A stretch of 64,000 nt of DNA. Origin: Paraburkholderia fungorum (GTDB taxonomy: Bacteria; Pseudomonadota; Gammaproteobacteria; Burkholderiales; Burkholderiaceae). The stretch is from assembly GCF_902833645.1 (NCBI RefSeq), contig NZ_CADFGE010000021.1, positions 1 through 64,000 on the forward strand, written 5' to 3'. Made by a program: the position numbers and the translations under genes. Positions 1 through 8,370 of this stretch are shown piece after piece. Each line of letters begins with the position of its first letter. Position 1 is the first letter of the stretch. Below the pieces are notes generated by a model that had not been told where the DNA came from, did no database searches, and worked only from the letters and a program-made list of their open reading frames with translations.

Positions 1-73
1 GATCACCGTCGCTATAATCCATTGACCGCGCAACACCACCTTCCAGACCGATCACGTTCGCCGAAACGACTGA

Positions 74-379
74 TCACCATCGCCGAAATCCGCACTCGAG
101 AGTGCCGCCCCGGCCTCTGGCAGCACCGTGGAAGTGGCACCCGACACGCTGCGGCTCACCTTCAACGAAGACCTGGAGTCCACGTTCAGCACCGTGAAAG
201 TGTCCGATGCCAACGGCGCCGCAGTAACCAGGGAAAAGGCCAAGGTCGACGCGTCGAATCCGCGCGTGCTGACGATTGCTCTCCCGAAACTGCCGTCCGG
301 CTCCTACTCCGTGCAGTGGGCCGTCATGACACATGATGCCCATAAGACCAAGGGCACGTACGCCTTCCAGGTGAAGTGA
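74..379 (+). pseudogene. copC: CopC-like copper-binding domain lacking a usable N-terminus
   Basis: CopC proteins are small periplasmic copper carriers of about 100 mature residues that pass copper to CopD. The frame open from 74 encodes an almost complete mature beta-sandwich domain, with PKSALESAAPASGST near the front, LRLTFNEDLE, and MTHDAHKTKGTYAF at the end where the family has its conserved histidine. The only start in frame is a GTG at 128, inside the domain. A TGA at 71-73 closes the frame upstream, and no signal peptide can be read there in any frame. The 5' part is therefore probably lost or frameshifted near position 70-90. The gene overlaps copD at its stop, as in normal copCD operons. 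An intact gene with a sequencing error is the main alternative. Confidence 0.6.
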
Positions 380-1320
380 TGAACGACGGTCTCCTTGGCA
401 TTCTGCGGCTGGCATTCGTTGCCCTTCAAAACCTCAGCTTTGCGGTTGTCGTCGGCGTGCTGCTCAGTGACCGATGGCTCGCGCGCCGAACGTCTTCGTG
501 GCAGGTGAGCGTGAGCCGACGGCTGGTTAGTGCTCTACGTATCGCGTCCGTCTGCGCACTGCTGTTCAGTACGTTCGCCTTCTGGATTCACTGCGCGTTG
601 ATGAGCGAGTCCACCCTTCCTGAGGCGGGGCCGGCTGTCCGTTCGATGCTGGTCGAGACCGGCTTTGGTCATGCATGGCTTGTTGGTGCTGGGCTGATGC
701 TATGCGTGGTCATTCTTTCTTTTTTCCAGGCCGGGAAATCAATCCGTTTTACTTTGGCCATCTGGTTGGCGCTGGCTGGTGTCGCGCTGGCTCGCAGCAA
801 CGGAGGACATCCAGTGGATGCCGGCCTGTTCAGCCTGCCCGTATGGGCGGACTGGGTACATTTACTCGCTATCAGTGCGTGGGTCGGGCTTGTTCTGGTT
901 ACGACCTACGTTGTTGCACCACGTTTTTTCAACGCGCCGGGCAGCGAGCACGTGAATAGTGCGGCGTATATCCAGTCTTTGTCGGATGTCGCAACGCTTG
1001 CGCTGGTCATTCTTTTTGCTACAGGCGCCTATAACGGCTGGCGCGGTGTCAGGTCGCCGGGTGACCTACTGGAATCGGGTTATGGGCAGATTCTGTTATT
1101 GAAACTCGCGCTGGTGTTTGTAGCAGCGGCCCTCGGCGGACACAACAGATTCTTCGAAATGCCCAAGCTGCTCGCGTCGTTGAAGAGTGCCTCATCGACG
1201 TCGCCCGTAAAGCCTCTAAAACGCTTTGCCGCCGTGTTGCATATCGAATCGGTAGTACTCGCAGGGGTACTGGTCGCTGCTGCGGTACTTGTATCGAGTC
1301 CACTACCTGGTACGTCCTAG
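379..1320 (+). CDS. copD: CopD-family copper homeostasis membrane protein
   Basis: This is an inner-membrane copper homeostasis/uptake protein of the CopD (DUF2231/PF05425-like) family, about 313 residues, close to the usual length. The protein is very hydrophobic with about eight predicted membrane segments. The central GLFSLPVWADWVHLLAISAWVG stretch holds the W-x-x-x-x-H-x-x-x-x-x-x-W signature typical of CopD, and a late GHNRFF motif follows. The ATG overlaps the copC stop (TGATG), so the two genes are translationally coupled; a GTG at 376 is an alternative start. A strong intrinsic terminator follows about 110 bp downstream. Copper binding is inferred from the family. Confidence 0.85.
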   Translation: MNDGLLGILRLAFVALQNLSFAVVVGVLLSDRWLARRTSSWQVSVSRRLVSALRIASVCALLFSTFAFWIHCALMSESTLPEAGPAVRSMLVETGFGHAWLVGAGLMLCVVILSFFQAGKSIRFTLAIWLALAGVALARSNGGHPVDAGLFSLPVWADWVHLLAISAWVGLVLVTTYVVAPRFFNAPGSEHVNSAAYIQSLSDVATLALVILFATGAYNGWRGVRSPGDLLESGYGQILLLKLALVFVAAALGGHNRFFEMPKLLASLKSASSTSPVKPLKRFAAVLHIESVVLAGVLVAAAVLVSSPLPGTS

Positions 1321-1427
1321 TCCGTCCAGTGGCATTTGTTTCTCACGTCCACGCAGATGGTCAGCGCCGCAGGGTCAATGAAGGCGCATCCTGCCCGGTT
1401 GACTTCAGGCAAAGGCCATCTTTTACT

Positions 1428-1457
1428 GGACCCGACAGCACGTCGGGTCCTTTTTTT
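1428..1457 (+). terminator. Rho-independent terminator after copCD
   Basis: GGACCCGAC and GTCGGGTCC form a perfect 9-bp stem with a 5-base loop and are followed by seven T residues. It lies between copD and the next gene on the same strand. Confidence 0.9.
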
Positions 1458-1654
1458 ATTTCCCGTGAGTCGTTAGCGTAGTTCGTGTTCGTGTTTGTGA
1501 CTCCCGAGCTGAATCCAGCACACACGGTTCTGAACATGTCCTACGGATGGCTAAAAAGTCATTTCTGCGTCACGGCTCGTTCAGACGTCACTCCCCAGAA
1601 TAGAAACCGTTCGGAATCAACTCTTATCGATTCTGCATCGCTCTGGAGGAGTAT

Positions 1655-1990
1655 ATGAAACTCGAAACTATCGCTGCCGCGCTCATCTCTGCAACGCTCG
1701 CCACGTCCGCATTTGCTGATGCCGGCCACGACTACCCTGAATCTACCGCTTCGACTACGTTACCGTCCGCGACCAACGCCGGTCAGTCGACATCCAATGC
1801 GATGGCTCCGACCATCCAGCCACAGCAGCAAGGAAAAACCAGAGAGCAGGTAGTGCAGGAGTTGATTCAGGCGAGGCGCGATGGTCTGGTCCCTGCTGGT
1901 CACGCCGACTATCCGCCAAGTCAGGCGACGGTTGCGCGGAATCGCGAGCGCATGAAGGCCACCCCTCCGACATGGGCCAATCAGCAGTAG
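1655..1990 (+). CDS. DUF4148 domain secreted protein
   Basis: A 111-residue protein with a clear signal peptide (MKLETIAAALISATLATSAFA) and a short conserved C-terminal block, TREQVVQELIQARRDGLVPAG, typical of DUF4148, a family of small periplasmic proteins found almost only in Burkholderiales. The function is unknown. A GGAGGA ribosome site sits five bases before the ATG. It is the first of three DUF4148 proteins within 5 kb. It probably has its own promoter, since a terminator separates it from copD. Position in a metal-resistance block suggests an envelope-stress role, but this is only inference. Confidence 0.85.
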   Translation: MKLETIAAALISATLATSAFADAGHDYPESTASTTLPSATNAGQSTSNAMAPTIQPQQQGKTREQVVQELIQARRDGLVPAGHADYPPSQATVARNRERMKATPPTWANQQ

Positions 1991-2027
1991 AGCAATCCAT
2001 CCGGTAACGGCGGCGTCGCGTGCGGGT

Positions 2028-2354
2028 TTGCTCGGCGCAGCATCCCGGGACATCGCCGTCGTCGATGCCGATACGGCCGTGCCATACAGTAACCGCAGTC
2101 CCAACTGGACACGGGAGCTCGCCTACCAGCAGCGCGGCGGGGCGTACTCGAACATGGTGTCAGTTGGCGTCAGCATCCCGCTGCCCATCCATCGCAAGAA
2201 CGACAAGGACCGGGACGCGGCCGAGAAAGCGGAACTGGGCATTAAGGCGCGACTGATGTACGAGGACGCGCAGCGTCAGGTCGAAGCCTGTCGCAATTTC
2301 GATATTGAACTGCGCCACTGCCGTGTGCTGAAAATCACTTCGCGCAGTGCATAG
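2028..2354 (+). pseudogene. Fragment of a CzcC-like TolC family outer-membrane protein
   Basis: The 108-residue reading frame matches the C-terminal third of TolC/CzcC outer-membrane efflux proteins: PNWTRELAYQQRGGAYSNMV, then VGVSIPLPIHRKNDKDRD and AEKAELGIKARLMYEDA, the usual beta-strand and helix before the last coiled coil. A full protein is about 420 residues. Here the front is missing, and the frame degrades after QRQVEACRN. No start or ribosome site fits. It follows a DUF4148 gene, a common neighbour of czc-type operons, so it is probably the remnant of a deleted metal efflux operon. Confidence 0.7.
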
Positions 2355-2434
2355 AGCTGTTGACAGCCAATTGACTACGGCTCGTCGTTAATTCTGCGTG
2401 AACTGCACGCAGTAATCAGACGAGCCGGACCACG

Positions 2435-2758
2435 TCAGTGGTGTCCGTACAGCAGGCCCGAAGTGGTAGAGGCGGAAGTGCGTTGGCCCCACTGCGCGGC
2501 GCCGCTTGTGACTCCGCCTACTCCTTGCGTAGCGGCCTGCATTGAGGAATTTACTGCCGCGACGCGTGCTTCGGCAGCCTGAATGTCAGCCGGATAGGTA
2601 GCATTATCGCGTTTTGCCGGGTTGTATCCGGCCTTCTCCAACTGCACGAGTTCGGCGCGCACCTCTGCTCGTGTGACCGGTGCATTCGACTGCTGAGCAA
2701 AAGAAGCGACCGGTGTCGCCAGCACGGCGGCTATAACAACGGCTTGAAGTGATTTCAT
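2435..2758 (-). CDS. DUF4148 domain secreted protein
   Basis: A 107-residue member of the DUF4148 family. The start is placed at MKSLQAVV because it opens a good signal peptide (cleavage after VASFA) and has a strong GGAGG site upstream; a longer frame from 2806 lacks these. The conserved block is VTRAEVRAELVQLEKAGYNP, followed by ATYPADIQAAEARV. It ends in a low-complexity tail with YGHH. The function is unknown. A single CTTAAG half-site lies about 75 bp upstream on the same strand, but no second half-site at the 11-bp spacing seen at other promoters here. Confidence 0.85.
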   Translation of the reverse strand: MKSLQAVVIAAVLATPVASFAQQSNAPVTRAEVRAELVQLEKAGYNPAKRDNATYPADIQAAEARVAAVNSSMQAATQGVGGVTSGAAQWGQRTSASTTSGLLYGHH

Positions 2759-2989
2759 GATTCGTACCTCCTCAGTTTCTCGCTTCGCGAACAGCCCTGT
2801 TCGCAAACGGTGACTACAGGGTAAGGTACGGATGCTTAAGGGAAAATGATGCGATTTCAGAAAGCCTTTGGCCGCGACACTTTCACTTGGGCGACCAATC
2901 TCATGCTTTTGCCGGCGCTGCGGCGTTGTCTCCGTAGCTCAGGCTGAGCACTCGGTTCGTCGACGAGTCGGTGCTGCATAGTACTCAAA

Positions 2990-3851
2990 TCAGAGCGCGT
3001 TCAGGGGTATCTTCAGGTAGCGCGTGCCATTCTCCTCGGCGGGCGGGAACTCGCCAGCCCGTATGTTGACCTGCACCGCTGGCAGAATGAGAACGGGCAT
3101 CGCAAGCGTTGCGTCACGCGCTTCGCGCATGCTGACGAACTGTTCTTCAGTTACGCCGTCGTGCACATGGATGTTATGCATACGCTGCGCGAGCACCGTG
3201 GTTTCCCATTCGGGTTTCCGGCCCTCGGGGGGATAGTCGTGGCACATGGAAAGCCGGGTGTCGCTTGGCAAGTCCAGGAGCTTTCGAATCGAGCGGTATA
3301 GCGTGTGTGCATTTCCGCCGGGAAAGTCGCAACGCGCGGTGCCGACATCCGGCATGAAAAGCGTGTCTCCTACGAACACCACATCCCCAATCTGATAAGC
3401 CGTGTCGGCAGGGGTATGGCCCGGCATATACAGTGCTTTTGCTGTCAGGCCACAGATGGAGAATACCTCGTCTTCGCGAAACAGATGGTCGAACTGGAAG
3501 CCGTCAAGCCGGAATTCAGATTCCAGATTGAAGAGCTTTCTGAAGACGCCATGGACAGTGCGAATGTGCTCTCCAATCGCAATCTTGCCGTCCGAGTTCA
3601 CGTTTTAAATAGTGCGCCGCGGAGAGGTGGTCCGCGTGCGCGTGGGTTTCCAGAATCCACTGCACCCGCAACTCGCGCCGATGAACAAATTCGATGACCT
3701 TGTCGGCGTTTGTGGTTGAAGTGCACCCCGCCTCGGGGTCGTAGTCAAGAACCGGGTCAATGACTGCGCATTCCCAATTGCCAGACTGAAAGACGACGTA
3801 TGTCACCGTGCCGGTGACTGCGTCGAAGAACGGTTGAACGATGGGTTGCAT
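2990..3851 (-). pseudogene. blh: Metallo-beta-lactamase hydrolase (persulfide dioxygenase/Blh-like), frameshifted
   Basis: This is an ETHE1/Blh-type MBL-fold protein that oxidises persulfides in sulfide detoxification. The first part (3851 to about 3585) contains the metal motif ETHAHADHLSAAHYLKREL. The second part carries GHTPADTAY, FVGDTLFMPDVGTARCDF and CHDYPPEG. The two lie in different frames and join if one extra C near 3585 (GGACGGC) is removed, giving LKRELG then GKIAIGEH, as in intact homologues (about 287 residues). It is divergent from the bigR-like gene, the arrangement of BigR-controlled operons. Either a real frameshift or a sequencing error explains it. Confidence 0.8.
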
Positions 3852-3883
3852 CCTGACCTCCTCAGATACAGTTCATTCTATTC

Positions 3884-3920
3884 GTATACAATGTATTATT
3901 CAATATAATGTATAAATGTA
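3884..3920. promoter_or_regulatory. Candidate BigR-type operator between blh and bigR
   Basis: The 85-bp divergent intergenic region turns sharply AT-rich. It contains the near-perfect palindrome ATACA-A-TGTAT at 3886-3896, and AATGTA-type half-sites recur at 3905-3920. BigR repressors bind AT-rich palindromes in this position and control both directions. The exact operator is inferred, not shown. Confidence 0.5.
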
Positions 3921-3937
3921 AATAATAGGATGGTGAG

Positions 3938-4255
3938 ATGAGGAAGAAGTCCACCCCAATCGACCTTTCGGTGATGCAGGCTTCGGCAGAGAAGGCCTGT
4001 GCGTTGCTGAAGGTGATGGCCAATCCCGACCGGTTGCTTCTGATGTGTCAGCTGTCGCAGGGGGAGTTGTGTGTGAGCGACCTGGAAGAACAGTTGGGCA
4101 TACGTCAGCCCACACTCTCCCAGCAGCTCGGCGTACTTCGCGACAACGAGCTCGTGCAAACACGCCGGGAGGGGAAGAGCATCTTTTATTCCATCGCGAG
4201 CAAGGAAGCGATTGCGGTCATGACCGTGCTCTACGACCAGTTTTGCGCCCAATGA
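3938..4255 (+). CDS. bigR: ArsR/SmtB-family repressor, BigR/SqrR-like
   Basis: A 105-residue winged-helix repressor. The recognition region is QPTLSQQLGVLRDNELVQTRREG, and the wing ends with SIFYSIASKEA. Two cysteines, C45 (GELCVSDLEEQL) and C103 (QFCAQ), sit where BigR, YgaV and SqrR carry the pair that forms a disulfide or polysulfide bridge when sulfide is present. That fits a role as sulfide-responsive repressor of the divergent persulfide dioxygenase and the YeeE/YedE genes just downstream. No ArsR-type metal site CxCxxC is seen. The start follows an AGGATGGTGAG site. C21 and C37 are extra cysteines. Confidence 0.85.
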   Translation: MRKKSTPIDLSVMQASAEKACALLKVMANPDRLLLMCQLSQGELCVSDLEEQLGIRQPTLSQQLGVLRDNELVQTRREGKSIFYSIASKEAIAVMTVLYDQFCAQ

Positions 4256-4270
4256 AGAGGAGGAGGGACC

Positions 4271-4705
4271 ATGTCGATCGATATCGCGAATTTCACACCG
4301 GGCCTGTCACTGACTGGCGGCCTGGTGATTGGAGCCGCGACTGCCGTGCTTGTTTTGTTCAACGGACGTATAGCTGGCATCAGTGGCATTGTCGGTGGCT
4401 TCCTAAGCACGCCACAGAAAGACGCGGGGTGGCGTGTCGCATTTCTAGCTGGGCTAATTGGGGCACCTGTCTTGGCAAGTCTGCTCGGGAACCCGATAGC
4501 GCCTGACATCCAGGCCGGGTGGGCCGAAATACTCGTCGCTGGTTTTCTGGTTGGCATCGGCACGCGTTACGCGAGCGGTTGCACAAGCGGCCATGGTGTC
4601 TGTGGCATCTCGCGAGGGTCTGTCCGGTCGCTTGTTGCGACGGCGACATTCATGGCCGGCGGTTTTCTGACCGTATTCGTTTCCAGACATCTGCTCGGAG
4701 GTTGA
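4271..4705 (+). CDS. YeeE/YedE family permease, N-terminal half
   Basis: A 144-residue membrane protein with four predicted helices, matching the first half of YeeE/YedE sulfur transporters (thiosulfate or other sulfur compounds). The cysteine-containing motif GCTSGHGVCGISRGSVRS is the family signature near the pore. It starts 16 bp after the bigR-like gene with a GAGGAGG site, and the second half follows at once, so these form one operon. Splitting of this transporter into two half-size proteins is normal in proteobacterial bigR operons. It probably exports or imports sulfur species formed during sulfide oxidation. Confidence 0.85.
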   Translation: MSIDIANFTPGLSLTGGLVIGAATAVLVLFNGRIAGISGIVGGFLSTPQKDAGWRVAFLAGLIGAPVLASLLGNPIAPDIQAGWAEILVAGFLVGIGTRYASGCTSGHGVCGISRGSVRSLVATATFMAGGFLTVFVSRHLLGG

Positions 4706-4706
4706 A

Positions 4707-5138
4707 ATGGGATTGCTCGCTGCTTTAATTTCCGGGCTGCTGTTTGGTGTCGGCCTGATGGTGTCCGGCATGGCTAATCCGGCGAAGGTGCTCGGCTTTC
4801 TCGATATCGCGGGACGATGGGACCCGTCTCTTGCATTTGTGATGGCCGGTGCGATAGCGCTCGGCTCTATCGCGTTCCTCTTTGCAAAACACCGCAAAAT
4901 ATCCCTGCTGGGTCTGCCCATGCAGATTCCGGCCGGCACCGACGTGACGTTGAGACTTGTGCTGGGAAGCGCGCTGTTCGGCGTTGGCTGGGGGCTTGCA
5001 GGATTTTGCCCGGGGCCCGCGCTGGTTGCATTGGGTGCGGGCATTCCTAAGGCGTTGGGATTTGTGGTCGCGATGCTTGCCGGCATGGCTGTCTTCGAGT
5101 TGCTCGAGCGCCCGAAACTGAGCCGAAAACAGGCCTGA
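4707..5138 (+). CDS. YeeE/YedE (DUF6691) family permease, C-terminal half
   Basis: A 143-residue four-helix membrane protein that is the partner of the preceding half-transporter. It has the second family motif, GWGLAGFCPGPALVALGAG, with the conserved cysteine. Its ATG lies one base after the previous stop (TTGAAATGG), so it is translationally coupled. The two proteins probably form one heteromeric channel in the inner membrane. Confidence 0.85.
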   Translation: MGLLAALISGLLFGVGLMVSGMANPAKVLGFLDIAGRWDPSLAFVMAGAIALGSIAFLFAKHRKISLLGLPMQIPAGTDVTLRLVLGSALFGVGWGLAGFCPGPALVALGAGIPKALGFVVAMLAGMAVFELLERPKLSRKQA

Positions 5139-5612
5139 TTTGGTGCGTGCATCCGGATAATGCCGACATAAATGGAAGCGAGTTTATAAGACTGGCAAAC
5201 GGGTCACGCCTTTGCGCGCGCCTCCGGCGAGACGTCGTCGGGTCGTTTCGGGGAGGGGGCGTCAGGCAGCTGGAAACGCCATTGTGGCGATACTCTTGTT
5301 GCTAGGTTTTTGCCAGACAGTGACCGAAGCTGCGCCGTGCCGCTCAGGGGCAATCCAGTCTCTTGATAGAGGTCAACGCGGCAGGGCATGGCCGTTTTCG
5401 TCCGGGTGGGCTCAGCAGTTCGAGGGACGACCCGCCGTTCGGCGCGGAGGCGGTTTGAGTCCCGCTTAAGTATTGTCAGCCAATATGAAATCCCCGACCC
5501 TGTAACACTTTGACCGCGTTATCCGGTCTTTTTCTGATGCAGTCGCGCTTGCGGCTGTGACTCACGCTGTTCCATGTCATCGCCGGAGTCGCGATAGCTG
5601 AAGTCATGCTGC
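5139..5612. other. No recognisable gene
   Basis: Short open frames exist on both strands, but none has a ribosome site, a signal peptide or a family motif. No repeat or terminator stands out. Confidence 0.5.
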
Positions 5613-5924
5613 TTATCGTCGTGGGATGGATGCCGCACGAGTAATCGAGGTACGTGCTATTCGCGTTGAAACGATTGATGGCTTTCCCAAATCGTGACCG
5701 TTTAGCGACATCGCGCCGAATGCTGCGCCATATTGATATCTTGTGGCCGCTTCTAACGGGATTGCGTGCAACGCCTGAAGAGCGCGGCGTTGCCAGTACT
5801 CCTGAACCAGTATAGAGCTGCGCCTTCTGTGCATAAGAGGCGTTCAAGATGGGCGATTACGGTGCCGACGTTTTGAAGCGTGTACGGATTCACGCTTGGC
5901 GCATCTCCTTTATGGATAGCTTTC
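5613..5924 (-). pseudogene. Possible decayed small Burkholderiales protein
   Basis: An ATG at 5922-5924 follows a GGAG site and opens MKAIHKGDAPSVNPYTLQNV, then TVIAHLERLL. It stops after 57 codons. A second frame overlapping it reads EYWQRRALQALHAIPLEAAT, resembling the YWRxR...L block of short hypothetical proteins seen in this group. A frameshift near 5810 would join them. The assignment rests on weak resemblance only. Confidence 0.3.
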
Positions 5925-6280
5925 ATGGTGGTCTCCTTCGTTCAATATTTGAGGCGAGGCCTCAGGCAGGCTTAAACAGAGAATGGGCGTAAACGGGGGG
6001 CGAGTTCCGCGCGGGAGGAGTAGTCGCATTCCGTTTACCCGACAGGTCGTGCATGTGGTCGGCGTCGACGCGGGTCAAACAATGGAACGGGTCGTGCACG
6101 GTATCGGTAGGTCTTTTCCCAGTGCCCTTTAGATGCCCTTGCTGGCGAGTCGCAATCGGGTACCCGGGCACCGCCCGCTGCGTGTGGTGTGCTGCCTGCA
6201 GTGAGACTGCTCTACGCAACGCCAAGCGTCGGGCGAACGCGGCCATTGCTGCCCACGTCAACCGCGCAGCAGACAGGTGG
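5925..6280. other. No recognisable gene
   Basis: The open frames on both strands lack family motifs and ribosome sites. I see no coding signal I can support between the decayed frame and the DUF4148 gene. Confidence 0.45.
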
Positions 6281-6577
6281 TCAGTGATGGGAATAGAGCA
6301 AATGTCTCATGCCGTCCGTCGTTGTGGCTGCCTCCGAAGAGCCGCCGACGGCCGGACCATACCCCGAGATGTCAAATGCTCCCGCAGCTTTGGGTGACGC
6401 CGGAACCGTCTTGGGATACTGCGAATTCGATTGATGTAGAAGGCCCTCCTGCTCAGCGGCTCCGAGTTGAGCACGTACTTGCGCGCGCGTAACTGGTTCG
6501 TTTGTTTGCTGCGCAAAGGACATTGACGGGATGATGAAGACGGATGCAGCAAGGATTGCGGACACAAGGGTTTTCAT
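6281..6577 (-). CDS. DUF4148 domain secreted protein
   Basis: A 98-residue third DUF4148 member. The start is placed at MKTLVSAILAASVF, which begins the signal peptide (cleavage after SMSFA) and follows a GGAGAAA site; five codons upstream are dropped. The block VTRAQVRAQLGAAEQEGLL and the end LLYSHH match the second DUF4148 protein of the window (SGLLYGHH), so the two are close paralogues. A PmrA/QseB-like box lies 132 bp upstream at 6709. The function is unknown. Confidence 0.85.
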   Translation of the reverse strand: MKTLVSAILAASVFIIPSMSFAQQTNEPVTRAQVRAQLGAAEQEGLLHQSNSQYPKTVPASPKAAGAFDISGYGPAVGGSSEAATTTDGMRHLLYSHH

Positions 6578-6708
6578 GGGACATTTCTCCATAAGGATCG
6601 GTTAGGCGACAACCCGGTCGAACATCACTGTCTGCGTGAGATGCGAAGAGCGTGTGCGGAAGGGGGTAATCCGCCGCGGGATGTGTATGGTTAGCTTAGG
6701 CAGACAGG

Positions 6709-6725
6709 CTTAACTCATCCTTAAC
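6709..6725. promoter_or_regulatory. PmrA/QseB-like box upstream of DUF4148 gene
   Basis: CTTAAC-TCATC-CTTAAC is two identical hexamers with the 11-bp period used by OmpR-family regulators of the PmrA/QseB group. It sits upstream of the minus-strand DUF4148 gene. Confidence 0.6.
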
Positions 6726-7016
6726 GCACCGTCTGTGTCGGTACGCATTCTGGCGAATGCGAGAGAGTCGACGCATGCCTCAACGGCGAAGTCGTCGTGT
6801 AACTCCGCGGTGGAAGACGCTATCGCTGTTGCTACGATAATTCCACGGCGAGATGGCCGTTTCGAGTGCAAAAAATTCGCATTTCCACTGAAGTCGTGAA
6901 CTCGTCGGCGTTATCAAGGTTCCACCTGGAAGGATGCGCATGCTGGTTCAGGAAACACTGAACGTCTCACGCTGCACCCATTGGCTAACAAGTGCGTCAT
7001 TGTCTTTTCAGGAACC

Positions 7017-7033
7017 TTTAAGGCTGCCTTAAG
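7017..7033. promoter_or_regulatory. PmrA/QseB-like box upstream of cytochrome b561
   Basis: TTTAAG-GCTGC-CTTAAG matches the published PmrA consensus (YTTAAK-N5-YTTAAK) in both half-sites. It lies 122 bp before the cytochrome b561 start. A small hairpin (CCCGCAG-CATT-CTGCGGG, about 7041-7058) follows. Confidence 0.7.
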
Positions 7034-7155
7034 CGAAGTGCCCGCAGCATTCTGCGGGACATGCGGTACCCACGTCTTCGTGCTCGAACGTGGCGAGTAC
7101 GTCCGCTCAAACGTCGCGCACGGAGTCGCCATTCCTGAATTCGGTGCAATCAAAT

Positions 7156-7704
7156 ATGAATGATTCGACCACAATACGCTTCGGGCGCACGCCAACTCGC
7201 TACGATGCGCTCTCTCGCCTGCTTCATTGGTTAAGCCTGATGCTTCTCATCGTGCAATTCGGCCTTGGATGGTTGATGCCGGACGCTGACTCCATGACGA
7301 CGCCAGCCGGCCTGGCCGCCTGGCATGTCGGTGTCGGCACATCGCTTCTGGCGGTGCTTACAGCAAGGCTTGTGTGGGCGGTAGTGCGTCCATCGCCAGG
7401 CGCAGCGGAGCAGTCTGGTGTTCTGAGGTTTCTAGCCACAGCGGTTCATGTTTTGTTGTACGCGGCTTTGCTGTTCGTGCCCGTGCTCGGGTGGCTTAAC
7501 GCAGGTGGACGAGGTTGGGTGGTCAGGTTGGCTGGACTGTGGGACATGCCGCAGCTTGCTACGCCGGATTCGCTTGGAGCCTCCATCGGCGAGTGGCACA
7601 GTGCAAGCGCTACGGTTCTTCTCATCCTGATTGGATTGCACGTTTTCGCTGTCTTTGTGCATCAATTCGGATTCAAGGACGGCTTACTTCGACGCATGCT
7701 GTAG
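7156..7704 (+). CDS. Cytochrome b561 family membrane protein
   Basis: A 182-residue four-helix di-heme cytochrome b (CybB-like). The opening RYDALSRLLHWLSLMLLIVQF carries the first heme histidine. Later helices contain AAWHVGVGT, ATAVHVLLYAALLFVPVLGW and EWHSASATVLLILIGLHVFAVFVHQF, which supply the other histidines. Family members move electrons from the quinone pool and are often induced by envelope or oxidative stress. The start is placed at MNDSTT, where the family begins; the longer frame has 22 extra residues and no ribosome site. It lies between two PmrA-like boxes and directly before the PepSY gene. Confidence 0.85.
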   Translation: MNDSTTIRFGRTPTRYDALSRLLHWLSLMLLIVQFGLGWLMPDADSMTTPAGLAAWHVGVGTSLLAVLTARLVWAVVRPSPGAAEQSGVLRFLATAVHVLLYAALLFVPVLGWLNAGGRGWVVRLAGLWDMPQLATPDSLGASIGEWHSASATVLLILIGLHVFAVFVHQFGFKDGLLRRML

Positions 7705-7790
7705 ATGGCGCGGTAACTTGCGTCAAAATGGCTGAAGAACTTCCGGTCTTTCGAGCTGCTTTCGACACTTATTTAGTCGGGAAGACCGGC

Positions 7791-7807
7791 CGTAAGCAAC
7801 TGTTAAG
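7791..7807. promoter_or_regulatory. PmrA/QseB-like box upstream of PepSY gene
   Basis: CGTAAG-CAACT-GTTAAG, read on the other strand as CTTAAC-AGTTG-CTTACG, has the 11-bp hexamer period. It lies 51 bp before the PepSY start. Confidence 0.55.
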
Positions 7808-7857
7808 GTCAAGCGGAGCAGCATCGAATCCAGGTCAAAGCCACCATGGAGGATGAG

Positions 7858-8160
7858 ATGCAGAAATATTTTGGAATTGGATTGACGTGCGGATTGCTGG
7901 TTGCAAGTGTGAGTGCGCAGGCGTTCACCGGCCAGCAGTTTACAAAGGATGCCAAGGTCGGAATCGCAGAGGCGCGCTCTATTGCTCTCAAGGCGCACCC
8001 TGGAAAAATCGTCGATGAAGAACTGGAAAAGGAGGCGGGGGGAAGCGGACTTCGGTATTCCTTTGATATCCGCACGGAACACGCAACTCAGGAGGTTGGT
8101 GTTGACGCTCAGGACGGGACCGTTCTGGAGAACAAGGTAGAAGGTCCGAACCCTGACTGA
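7858..8160 (+). CDS. PepSY domain periplasmic protein
   Basis: A 100-residue protein with a signal peptide (cleavage near VSAQA) and one PepSY domain: VGIAEARSIALKAHPGKIVDEE, then GLRYSFDIRT and the end VGVDAQDGTVLENKVEG. PepSY proteins are small periplasmic modulators or sensors, often encoded beside two-component systems. The start at MQKYFG has a GGAGGATGAG site directly upstream; four residues of the longer frame are dropped. It precedes a response regulator/kinase pair, a frequent arrangement in Burkholderia. Its promoter has its own PmrA-like box. Confidence 0.85.
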   Translation: MQKYFGIGLTCGLLVASVSAQAFTGQQFTKDAKVGIAEARSIALKAHPGKIVDEELEKEAGGSGLRYSFDIRTEHATQEVGVDAQDGTVLENKVEGPNPD

Positions 8161-8315
8161 TGCGTTGGCGGTTGATTGTGGTGAAAGTTGTCTGTCTATT
8201 GGCTGATAGCCGTTGATCCTTCCTGTAGCAAAGCCGGCGAAGCTCTTCTTATGACGATTTCCCCGTTGCAGACGGCGTTGGCGGGCAGCATCGGTGCGTT
8301 CTCCTCGCACATCCG

Positions 8316-8332
8316 GATAAGAAAACCTTAAG
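8316..8332. promoter_or_regulatory. PmrA/QseB-like box upstream of response regulator
   Basis: GATAAG-AAAAC-CTTAAG (other strand CTTAAG-GTTTT-CTTATC) sits 39 bp before the regulator start. This is suitable for autoregulation, as is usual for PmrA and QseB. Confidence 0.65.
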
Positions 8333-8370
8333 CTTGGCTGGCGCACACTTGGTATATGAGGAGGCCACGT

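Noticed and set aside
22..336. A 104-codon frame overlapping copC
   Set aside because: It is arginine- and histidine-rich, starts with TTG and is in a shifted frame of the CopC domain.
5212..5469. An 85-codon plus-strand frame after the YeeE/YedE genes
   Set aside because: No ribosome site, no motif, and arginine-rich composition typical of chance frames.
6981..7163. A 60-codon plus-strand frame with CGTCGTH that overlaps the cytochrome b561 start
   Set aside because: It needs a TTG start without a ribosome site, and a near-perfect PmrA-like box and a hairpin lie inside it. The region reads better as the cytochrome promoter and leader.
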